Origin: an uncultured Erysipelotrichaceae bacterium
GTDB lineage: Bacteria > Bacillota_I > Bacilli_A > Erysipelotrichales > Erysipelotrichaceae
Assembly: GCA_900314345.1 (NCBI GenBank)
Contig: OMUX01000374.1
Span: forward strand, 1 to 13,612
DNA: 13,612 nucleotides
Direction of reading: 5' to 3'
Below are positions 6,767 through 13,612 of this stretch, piece after piece (position 1 is the first letter of the stretch; each line of letters starts with the position of its first letter). The position numbers were made by a program, and so were the translations under genes. The notes under the pieces were generated by a model, which ran no database searches, was not told the origin of the DNA, and worked only from the letters and a program-made list of their open reading frames with translations.

Positions 6767-7135
6767 ATGATCGTGAACCAGCATGCCTTTTTCATGGATG
6801 TGTGGATGGTAAAATGGATCGTGATGGCTTTCCTTGCCGGTTTCATCTTCGGCTATGGTGCCTGGATTGCACGCCATGGGAAAGGACTGGTGAAATACAT
6901 CAGACTGAACCTGATGCCTGCGGTTTTCTTCTCGGAAGGCATGTACAAGGTGATTCATATCCAGGATTACATGCACATGAAGGGCGGCATCGCCATGACT
7001 GTGTGCATCGGCATCCTGCTGTATGCCATGATGAACAGACGGAAATCCTTCCGGTGGAGGAACCTTGTCTCTTTCCTTGGGCTCAGTGTCCTTGGCATCC
7101 TTGGCTTCACTGTTCCTGGAATCATCCTGGACTGA
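6767..7135 (+). CDS. Small integral membrane protein, unrecognised
   Basis: I do not recognise this 122-residue protein. Hydrophobic stretches lie at residues ~13-35, ~47-63 (weaker, containing PAVFFSEGMYKVI), ~74-89 and ~100-120, so three or four membrane helices are likely. Loops between them are short and basic (RHGKG, NRRKSFRWR), suggesting those face the cytoplasm. The frame has a stop at 6731 and no start codon before ATG 6767. The ribosome site is weak and partly held in a hairpin. Its position after the YhhN-family gene suggests a shared transcript. The coding call rests on the coherent membrane-protein pattern rather than on homology. Confidence 0.7.
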   Translation: MIVNQHAFFMDVWMVKWIVMAFLAGFIFGYGAWIARHGKGLVKYIRLNLMPAVFFSEGMYKVIHIQDYMHMKGGIAMTVCIGILLYAMMNRRKSFRWRNLVSFLGLSVLGILGFTVPGIILD

Positions 7136-7148
7136 CTGACAGTCGGAA

Positions 7149-7170
7149 ATATTGAAGAATGCTTCAATGT
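7149..7170 (+). promoter_or_regulatory. Inverted repeat overlapping the glg promoter
   Basis: ATTGAAG (7151-7157) and CTTCAAT (7162-7168) form a perfect 7+7 inverted repeat around AATG, extendable by an A-T and a T-G pair. No T-run follows, so it is a poor terminator. The right arm coincides with the probable -35 of the glgB promoter, which makes an operator reading plausible. Confidence 0.4.
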
Positions 7171-7192
7171 ACCCCTGCAATGATGGTATGAT
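7163..7192 (+). promoter_or_regulatory. Extended -10 promoter of the glg operon
   Basis: TATGAT (7187-7192) matches five of six consensus positions and is preceded by TGG, giving an extended -10 (TGn). TTCAAT (7163-7168) is a weak -35 at an 18-base spacing. Transcription would start near 7199, and GCGAGG (7203-7208) could serve as the glgB ribosome site. Confidence 0.5.
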
Positions 7193-7219
7193 TTAGCTGT
7201 TAGCGAGGTAGCTTCGACC

Positions 7220-9079
7220 ATGGACCGGACAAGGATCATTGAAGATTTTCATGAAGGGCATTGCTGCAATGCATATGAGATGTTCGGGGCGCATTTTTCA
7301 TTTGAAGGCGGAGAAGGCGTCCGTTTTACTGTTTACGCGCCGCATGCGCGCTCTGTTTCCGTGATCGGCGGCTTCAATCACTGGGACAATAACGCCAACC
7401 CCATGCAGAGGACGGAATATGACGGTGTATGGTCTGTCTTCATCAAGGGTGTGCAGGAGTGGGAAACCTACAAGTATCACATTGAAGACAAGAAGGGAAG
7501 CTTTCTGGACAAGGCGGACCCTTATGCCTTCTACAGTGAGACAAGGCCGCAGACTGCCTCCAAGGTCTACAATCCTCATGACATTCACTGGACAGACCGG
7601 AAATGGATGGAACAGCGGACACGCTGCTATGACAAACCTGTATCCATCTATGAGGTTTATGCCGGCGGCTGGAAGCACAACGGGGAATATCCGTATACCT
7701 ACGGCATGATGGAGGAAAACCTGCTTCCCTACGTCAAGGAACATGGCTTTACGCATATTGAGATGATGCCGTTGAATGAGTATCCGTTTGACGGTTCCTG
7801 GGGATACCAGGCAAGCGGGTATTTCTCCGTGACATCCAGATATGGCAATCCAACGGAGTTTGCCTCCTTTGTCAATGCCTGCCACAGGGAAGGCATTGGT
7901 GTGATCATGGACATGGTGCCGGTGCACTTTGTCAAGGATGCCTTCGGACTGCGGTACTTTGACGGTGAACCGCTGTATGAATATACGAAGAAAGAGGATG
8001 CAGAGAGTCAGTGGGGCACCATGAACTTCGACCTCTGGAATGAGGAAGTACGGTCCTTCCTGATCAGTGCGGCGATGTTCTGGTGCGATGTGTATCACAT
8101 TGACGGCATCCGCATTGACGCCGTCAGCAACCTGATCTACTGGGGCGGCAACAAGAACCGGGGCACCAATGAAGGTTCCCTGAATTTCATCAAGCGCCTG
8201 AACTGGTATATCCACCGTGAATATCCTTCGGTCATGATGATCGCCGAGGACAGCTCTGATTTTCCGAAGGTGACTGCCTCCACACTGGACGGCGGCCTGG
8301 GGTTTGACTACAAATGGGACCTTGGCTGGATGAATGATACCCTGAAATACTATGAGAAGGACCCGATCTACCGTTACTATGAGCATTCCAAGCTGACATT
8401 CTCCATGGCCTACTACTACAGCGACAGGTTCCTGATGCCGCTGAGCCATGATGAGAATGTCCATGGCAAGAAGACGGTCATTGACCGGATGTGGGGAAGC
8501 TATGAACAGAAGTTCTCCCAGGTCAGGAACCTGTATGCCTATATGTTTGCCCATCCTGGCAAGAAGCTGAACTTCATGGGCAATGAGATTGCAAGCTTCC
8601 GTGAATTTGATGAGAAGAAGGAGCTGGACTGGTTCCTGCTGAAATACCCGATGCATGATTCCTTCCTGCGTTTCTTCTCTGACCTTAACCATCTCTATCA
8701 GAAGCATTCTGCGCTGTATGAAAGAGACTATGCAGCACATGGCTTCCGCTGGGTGGATGCGGACAATGCAAAGCAGTCTGTGTACTCTTTCCTGCGTTTT
8801 TCAGATGATGAAACGTTATTATGCATTATGAACAACACAGGAACGGATTATCCGGTGTATGATATACCGGTTAACAAAGCAGGCAGGTGGGAAGAAATCC
8901 TGAACACGGAAGACGGCATCTACAGCGGATGCGGCATGATCAACAAGGATCCGCTGAAGGCTGTGCGCCGGCAGGTGAAGGATGATGTGCTTCCGTATCA
9001 GATCACCATTCATCTTGCGCCGTTTGCCTGTGCATGGTTCTGCTATAAGGAAACAGAAAAGAGTCATCCTCAGGGATAA
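7220..9079 (+). CDS. glgB: 1,4-alpha-glucan branching enzyme
   Basis: This 619-residue cytoplasmic GH13 enzyme cuts alpha-1,4 chains and rejoins them through alpha-1,6 bonds, creating glycogen branches. An N-terminal CBM48 domain (~25-120, with FTVYAPHARSVSVIGGFNHWD) precedes the barrel. The GH13 conserved regions are visible: VPVHF (region I), GIRIDAV with nucleophile Asp300 (II), IAEDSS with acid Glu343 (III) and LSHDENVH with Asp411 (IV). Family contacts such as EMMPLNEYPFDGSWGYQ and MGNEIASFREFDE are also present. The length fits GlgB lacking the extra N-terminal module of enterobacterial forms. It heads an operon with glgP 14 bases downstream. glgC, glgD and glgA are not in this window. 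Confidence 0.96.
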   Translation: MDRTRIIEDFHEGHCCNAYEMFGAHFSFEGGEGVRFTVYAPHARSVSVIGGFNHWDNNANPMQRTEYDGVWSVFIKGVQEWETYKYHIEDKKGSFLDKADPYAFYSETRPQTASKVYNPHDIHWTDRKWMEQRTRCYDKPVSIYEVYAGGWKHNGEYPYTYGMMEENLLPYVKEHGFTHIEMMPLNEYPFDGSWGYQASGYFSVTSRYGNPTEFASFVNACHREGIGVIMDMVPVHFVKDAFGLRYFDGEPLYEYTKKEDAESQWGTMNFDLWNEEVRSFLISAAMFWCDVYHIDGIRIDAVSNLIYWGGNKNRGTNEGSLNFIKRLNWYIHREYPSVMMIAEDSSDFPKVTASTLDGGLGFDYKWDLGWMNDTLKYYEKDPIYRYYEHSKLTFSMAYYYSDRFLMPLSHDENVHGKKTVIDRMWGSYEQKFSQVRNLYAYMFAHPGKKLNFMGNEIASFREFDEKKELDWFLLKYPMHDSFLRFFSDLNHLYQKHSALYERDYAAHGFRWVDADNAKQSVYSFLRFSDDETLLCIMNNTGTDYPVYDIPVNKAGRWEEILNTEDGIYSGCGMINKDPLKAVRRQVKDDVLPYQITIHLAPFACAWFCYKETEKSHPQG

Positions 9080-9093
9080 GGAGAAAAAACAAT

Positions 9094-11505
9094 ATGTTCA
9101 AGAACAAGCAGGAATTCAAGAAGGAGTTCAGTCAGCGTCTGGTAGAAGCCTACGGTACAACCGTAGAACAGACACATCCGACCGAGAAGTACATGGTTCT
9201 CGGCGAGATGGTGCGTGATTATGCCAGTGTCAACTGGAAGGACACCAAGGTTGCCATCGGAAAGCAGCAGGCAAAGCAGGTCTATTACTTTTCCATGGAG
9301 TTCCTGCTGGGCAGAAGCCTGACCTCCAACCTGCAGAATCTTGGCATCTATGACATCGTGCGCAAGGGACTGGAAGAACTTGGCATTGACTATGACAACC
9401 TGGCCGCTATGGAAAAGGATGCCGGTCTTGGAAACGGCGGCCTTGGCCGTCTTGCGGCATGCTTCATGGATTCCGCTGCCACAGAGAACCTGCCGGTCAA
9501 CGGCAACTGCATCCGCTATCAGTGCGGTCTGTTCCGCCAGAAGATCGATGAAAACGGCGATCAGGTTGAAATGCCTGACATGTGGCTGCGCATCGGAAAT
9601 CCCTGGGAGATCAGGAAGCCCAAGCACAGTGTGGATGTTTCCTTCTGGGGCAATGTGGAAGTCAACGGGGATGAAAACGGAAACCTGCATTTCCATCATG
9701 TGAATGCAGAGCATATCCTTGCTGTTCCGTATGACATGCCGATGATCGGTGCCCATACGAGAATGACAAACACGCTGAGGCTCTGGAATGCTGAACCTGC
9801 GGATGAAGCACCTTCCGGCATGGACTATCGTGAATATCTTTCCGAAGTCAACCAGATCTGCCTGAACGTCTATCCGGATGACTCCACCCAGGAAGGCAAG
9901 TACCTGCGTCTCAAGCAACAGTACTTCTTTGTGTGTGCAGGCGTGAACTCCATCATCAATTCCCATCTCAAGCAGTACGACAGCCTGGACAACCTTGGCG
10001 AGAAGGTACAGATCCAGCTGAACGATACACATCCTGTTCTGGCCATTCCGGAGCTGATGCGCGTGCTGATGGATGACTATGGCTACCAGTGGACGCATGC
10101 CTGGGAGATTACAAAGCAGGTCATGGCCTATACCAACCATACCGTCATGTCCGAGGCACTGGAGAAGTGGCCTGAGGAATATATCCAGAACCTGCTGCCG
10201 CGCATCTACATGATCATCACGGAGATCAACAACCGTTATCATAACTGGGTCATGGAAACTTACGGGAATCAGGACAGCGGTCTGTGGGACCGTGTGAAGA
10301 TCATTGACTCCGGCATGATCCACATGGCAAGGCTTGCCATTGTGGGTTCTCACAGTGTCAACGGTGTTGCCCGCATTCATACAGGACTTCTGGAGACGGA
10401 CCTGTTCCGTGATTACTATGCGATGTGGCCGGAGCGTTTCTCCAACAAGACAAACGGCATCACACCGAGAAGATGGATGCTGTACAGCGATCCGGAGCTG
10501 CGTTCCCTGCTGGATGATACGATCGGCTGGGAGTATGAGAGGAACTTCGACAAGATCAGCAGGCTCATGGATCATGTGGATGATCCGGCTGTCCAGGATC
10601 GTTTCCTTGAGGTCAAGCACAAGCGCAAGGAGGCACTGGCAGACTATATTCATCACACAACCGGTGTCATCGTTGATCCGGACAGCATCTTCGATACACA
10701 GGCCAAGCGTCTGCATGCATACAAGCGTCAGCTGCTCAACATCCTGCAGGTCATCTATCTGTATCAGCGCATGAAGGAGGATCCTTCCTTCCGTATTTAT
10801 CCGCATACATACATCTTTGCGGCAAAGGCTGCGCCTTCCTATACATTTGCCAAGAAGGTCATCAAGCTGATCAACTGCGTGGCAGCCAGGGTGAACAATG
10901 ATCCGGATGTCAACGATGTCCTGAAGGTTGTCTTCCTGCCGAACTATTCCGTATCGATGTCTGAGATCCTCATGCCGGGCAGCGATGTCAGTGAACAGAT
11001 CAGTACTGCCGGCAAGGAGGCAAGCGGCACCGGAAACATGAAGTTCATGATGAACGGTGCTCTGACCCTTGGCACGATGGACGGTGCCAATGTGGAGATC
11101 GATGAGCTTGTCGGAAGGGAAAACGATGTGATCTTCGGACTGACCGTGGATGAGATTCCTTCCTTCAGGGATGGATATCGTGCATGGGACTGGTATAATA
11201 ACGACGCCCGTATCCACAAGGCAATGGATTCACTGATCAACGGGTTCTGGAACGGAAACAAGGATGATTTCAGAATCATCTATGATGAGATCATCATCAA
11301 GAATGATGAGTATCTGGTTCTGGCGGACTTCGATGCCTATGTCAAGGCACAGGAAGAGATCAGTGCAAAGTATCAGGACAGACGTGCGTGGGCAAAGAGC
11401 TGCCTCATCAATATTGCAAAGTCTGCTTATTTCTCCAGCGACCGTACCATCCGTCAGTATGCGGATGAGATCTGGGGAATCAAGCCTCTGAAGATCCGCA
11501 GGTAA
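9094..11505 (+). CDS. glgP: Glycogen/maltodextrin phosphorylase
   Basis: This 803-residue GT35 enzyme removes glucose from non-reducing ends of alpha-1,4 glucan as glucose-1-phosphate, using pyridoxal phosphate. The length matches bacterial GlgP/MalP (about 800). EASGTGNMKFMMNGALTLGT carries the cofactor Lys at residue 650. GNGGLGRLAACFMDS and RLHAYKRQLLN are further family signatures. The start ATG 9094 follows AAGGAG (9078-9083) at 10 bases, and the ribosome site overlaps the glgB stop, so expression is coupled. With the branching enzyme before it and the debranching enzyme after it, the set covers branching, chain shortening and removal of limit-dextrin branches. Phosphorylase and maltodextrin phosphorylase cannot be told apart from sequence alone. 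The gene symbol follows context. Confidence 0.96.
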   Translation: MFKNKQEFKKEFSQRLVEAYGTTVEQTHPTEKYMVLGEMVRDYASVNWKDTKVAIGKQQAKQVYYFSMEFLLGRSLTSNLQNLGIYDIVRKGLEELGIDYDNLAAMEKDAGLGNGGLGRLAACFMDSAATENLPVNGNCIRYQCGLFRQKIDENGDQVEMPDMWLRIGNPWEIRKPKHSVDVSFWGNVEVNGDENGNLHFHHVNAEHILAVPYDMPMIGAHTRMTNTLRLWNAEPADEAPSGMDYREYLSEVNQICLNVYPDDSTQEGKYLRLKQQYFFVCAGVNSIINSHLKQYDSLDNLGEKVQIQLNDTHPVLAIPELMRVLMDDYGYQWTHAWEITKQVMAYTNHTVMSEALEKWPEEYIQNLLPRIYMIITEINNRYHNWVMETYGNQDSGLWDRVKIIDSGMIHMARLAIVGSHSVNGVARIHTGLLETDLFRDYYAMWPERFSNKTNGITPRRWMLYSDPELRSLLDDTIGWEYERNFDKISRLMDHVDDPAVQDRFLEVKHKRKEALADYIHHTTGVIVDPDSIFDTQAKRLHAYKRQLLNILQVIYLYQRMKEDPSFRIYPHTYIFAAKAAPSYTFAKKVIKLINCVAARVNNDPDVNDVLKVVFLPNYSVSMSEILMPGSDVSEQISTAGKEASGTGNMKFMMNGALTLGTMDGANVEIDELVGRENDVIFGLTVDEIPSFRDGYRAWDWYNNDARIHKAMDSLINGFWNGNKDDFRIIYDEIIIKNDEYLVLADFDAYVKAQEEISAKYQDRRAWAKSCLINIAKSAYFSSDRTIRQYADEIWGIKPLKIRR

Positions 11506-11510
11506 TCAGT

Positions 11511-11529
11511 CCCGCCTGGGCGGGCAGGA
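11511..11529 (+). promoter_or_regulatory. GC hairpin beside the pullulanase ribosome site
   Basis: CCCGCC (11511-11516) and GGCGGG (11519-11524) form a tight hairpin in the 30-base gap after glgP. The likely Shine-Dalgarno AGGA (11526-11529) follows directly, six bases before ATG 11536. There is no T-run. It could stabilise the glgBP message or limit ribosome access to the pullulanase start. Confidence 0.45.
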
Positions 11530-11535
11530 ACGACT

Positions 11536-13612
11536 ATGGCAAACATACAGGCATTTCTCGATGATTTTGGAAGCATAAGGGTAATTGTGAACCGGAATTT
11601 CTTCAACGGAAACACCGGCGGCTTTTACCTTGCCACGGAAGACGGACAGTGTCATGACTGCGTGGTCCGCAATGTGGAGGATCATGAGCGGGAGAAGGTC
11701 TATGACCTGACGATCCCGACGGATCTGAGCTTCGGGAAGAACCTCATCCTGTATGACAACCATGGACAGTCTGTGCCGGTGGTGACAAGGTATATTACAC
11801 AGACGGAGGAATTTGACCGTCAGTTTGATTATGACGGTGATGATTTAGGCTGCCTGTACAGCGAGGATCATACGGATTTTGCATTGTGGGCTCCGACGGC
11901 AGTGTCCGTCATCCTGCGCATCCGTGATGATCATGACCATATTTCACTTCTTTCCATGAACCGCACTGCCCGTGGTGTATGGCGTGCACGGGCACAGGGA
12001 AATCTGAAGCATGCCACATATGTCTATCTGATTGAAAGAGACGGGCAGATCGTTGAAACAACGGATCCCTATGCCCTGAGTTCCACGGCTAACGGCAGGG
12101 AATCAGCTGTCATTGATCTCAGCGAGATCATGAAGATTCCGGATCCGGGTGCCTGATGGACGCTGCGTGTTCCTACGGATGCGATCATCTATGAGTGCAG
12201 CATCCGTGATATGACAAGCTCCGTGCAGACAGGCACCAGCACCCACGGGAAATTCATTTCCCTGACCCAGAGGCATACCTCCTGGAAGGGCATGCCGACA
12301 GGTCTTGACTATCTCAGAAGCCTGGGTGTGACGCATGTGCAGATCCAGCCGGTCAATGATTTCCAGACCGTGGATGAAGGACGTCCGGAACGTTCCTACA
12401 ACTGGGGCTATGATCCTTCTCAGCTGCTTGTTCTGGAAGGCTCCTATGCAACGGATGCGAAGAATCCCTATACCCGCATGACGGAGTTCCGCAGGATGAT
12501 TGCGGCGCTGCATACAGCCGGCCTCAAGGTGAATACGGATGTGGTGTTCAACCACATGTATGATGCCAAGGGATGTTCCCTGGACAAGACGGTTCCGTAT
12601 TACTATTTCCGCTTTTCCAACGGCTATTATTCCAACGGCAGCGGATGCGGGAACGACCTTGAAAGCAGAAGACCCATGCTCAGGAAGTATTTCATGCATG
12701 TGGTCCGCACCTGGATGCAGGTATACGGTGTGGACGGCTTCCGTTTTGATCTGATGGGCATCCTGGATGTAGATACCATGAATGCCATTGCCGCAGCTGC
12801 ACGCGGCATCAAGAAGGATGCGATGATCTACGGAGAAGGCTGGGATATGCCGACCGCCATGGACGGCAAGTTCAAGGCCAAGATCTACAACCAGCACCAT
12901 ATGCCAAGCATTGCGCATTTCAATGATACCTTCCGCGATACTGCAAAAGGCAGGACCAGTGATGACTGTCGTTATGACAAGGGGTATCTGACCGGAAACC
13001 TGGGCATGGCCTTTGACATGTGCTCGTGTCTTTCCGGAAACTCCATGGGAGAACCGTATTTCAGACGGTTTGATTCTCCTTCCCAGTCGGTGAACAATGT
13101 GGAGACGCATGATAACTCCACCGCATGGGACAAGATGCATGCCTGCTGTGCAGATGAGCCGCGTGAAATCCGTATGAAGCGCATGAAGATGCTCAACTGC
13201 AGTGTACTGCTGGCACAGGGGATTCCGTTCCTTCATGCCGGCCAGGAATTCTGCGGTACCAAACAGGACAATTCCAACTCCTACAATGCAGGGGATGTCA
13301 TCAACCAGATGAACTGGGACAGGATGATCCTCAACATGGAAGTCCTGGATTATACAAAGAAGGCAATCCAGCTCAGAAGACGCTACCAGCAGTTCCGTTT
13401 CTGCAGTGCTTCCCAGCTGGACCAGTATGTCAGATTCTCAGTGGTGGACGGGTGTGTGGTGTTCTATGACATCAACTATCCGGATACCATGCATGGATGT
13501 TCTCAGATCCGGGTGATCATCAACCCTTCCCTGGATTACCGCTACTATCAGTTCGACGGAGAATGGAATGTCCTCTTTGATGAAAACGGCAACAGTCATG
13601 ATGAGGTCACAT
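11536..13612 (+). pseudogene. Type I pullulanase interrupted by in-frame TGA (3' end outside window)
   Basis: Type I pullulanase cleaves alpha-1,6 branch points in glycogen, pullulan and limit dextrins. Codons 1-206 form an N-terminal domain (~1-100) and CBM48 (~110-195, with DYDGDDLGCLYS and FALWAPTAVSVIL). Codon 207 is TGA (12154-12156). The same frame then runs open through 485 codons to the window end with the full catalytic set: DAIIYECSIRD, the pullulanase signature YNWGYDP (12397-12417), VVFNH, FRFDLMG (nucleophile Asp405), GEGWD (acid Glu434) and ETHDN (Asp526, counting the TGA). The total of about 692 codons approaches the usual length of about 700. No in-frame ATG with a ribosome site follows the TGA; ATG 12211 would lose the first barrel strand. 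The rest is undamaged, so this is a very recent nonsense mutation, a sequence error, or a read-through site. Confidence 0.85.
12154..12156 (+). other. In-frame TGA between CBM48 and catalytic barrel of pullulanase
   Basis: The context is GCC TGA TGG. The codon falls in the linker between KIPDPGA and WTLRVPTDAIIYE, so the upstream product would be a complete 206-residue carbohydrate-binding fragment. The M23 gene, htrA, the yhhN-family gene and the small membrane gene all end in TGA, so TGA is a normal stop here. Confidence 0.95.

Noticed and set aside
7149..7170. Intrinsic terminator after the small membrane protein
   Set aside because: The hairpin is perfect but is followed by GTACCCC rather than a T-run.
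7198..7212. cre-like site before glgB (TGTTAGCGAGG)
   Set aside because: Only the central CG and a few other positions fit the consensus; several fixed positions are wrong.
9070..11217. Very long open frame (715 codons) on the - strand across glgP
   Set aside because: It is a mirror of the glgP codon pattern. GlgP is clearly real, the antisense translation has no recognisable domain, and similar long shadows lie opposite glgB (7298-8740) and pullulanase (12103-13236).
12154..12156. TGA read as tryptophan (genetic code 4) or as selenocysteine
   Set aside because: Four other genes in the window end at TGA, the M23 gene with two in a row, and tryptophan is encoded by TGG throughout. No selenocysteine insertion hairpin is apparent just after the codon, and the site is a linker rather than a redox centre.
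12156..12194. Restart of translation at ATG overlapping the TGA (TGATG)
   Set aside because: That ATG is in another frame and meets a stop after 12 codons, so it cannot produce the catalytic domain.

Overview
This window looks like chromosome of an anaerobic, gut-type Firmicute. A guess at Erysipelotrichales-like is inference only. The reasons are the walJ-htrA-rlmH gene order, an 88-residue HPr carrying both His15 and Ser46, a cre-like site, and strong Shine-Dalgarno sequences on many genes. All twelve genes lie on the + strand and are tightly packed. No tRNA, rRNA, IS element, CRISPR array or prophage gene is visible, and no gap between genes exceeds about 85 bases.

Region 1 (1-5671) reads as one dense transcription unit: the 3' end of a G5-M23 cell-wall peptidase, WalJ (metallo-beta-lactamase fold), an HtrA-like protein, RlmH (23S rRNA methyltransferase), a membrane-anchored diguanylate cyclase, and an orphan sugar-type solute-binding protein. 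Neighbours overlap by 4, 65, 4 and 14 bases, or are 11 bases apart. The first four genes match the Firmicute wal (yyc) locus without walRK and walHI, which would lie upstream if present. The HtrA-like protein seems to have lost two of its three catalytic residues. The cyclase and the binding protein overlap and have no transporter partner, so they look like a two-piece sensor feeding c-di-GMP.

Region 2 (5672-6071) is a monocistronic ptsH (HPr) with a cre-like element over its likely promoter and a clear intrinsic terminator. Region 3 (6076-7135) holds a YhhN/TMEM86-family lysoplasmalogenase that appears to be read from a leaderless transcript, followed by a small unrecognised membrane protein.

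Region 4 (7149-13612) is a glycogen operon: branching enzyme glgB, phosphorylase glgP and a type I pullulanase. An extended -10 promoter and an inverted repeat precede it. The three enzymes would together build and dismantle branched alpha-glucan. The pullulanase reading frame is interrupted by one in-frame TGA exactly between its N-terminal carbohydrate-binding part and its catalytic barrel, and otherwise stays open to the window edge. TGA ends four other genes here, so it is not a general sense codon in this genome.

The points most worth a second look are the pullulanase TGA, the predicted HtrA pseudoprotease, the cyclase/binding-protein pair, the cre-like site before ptsH, and the leaderless yhhN start.
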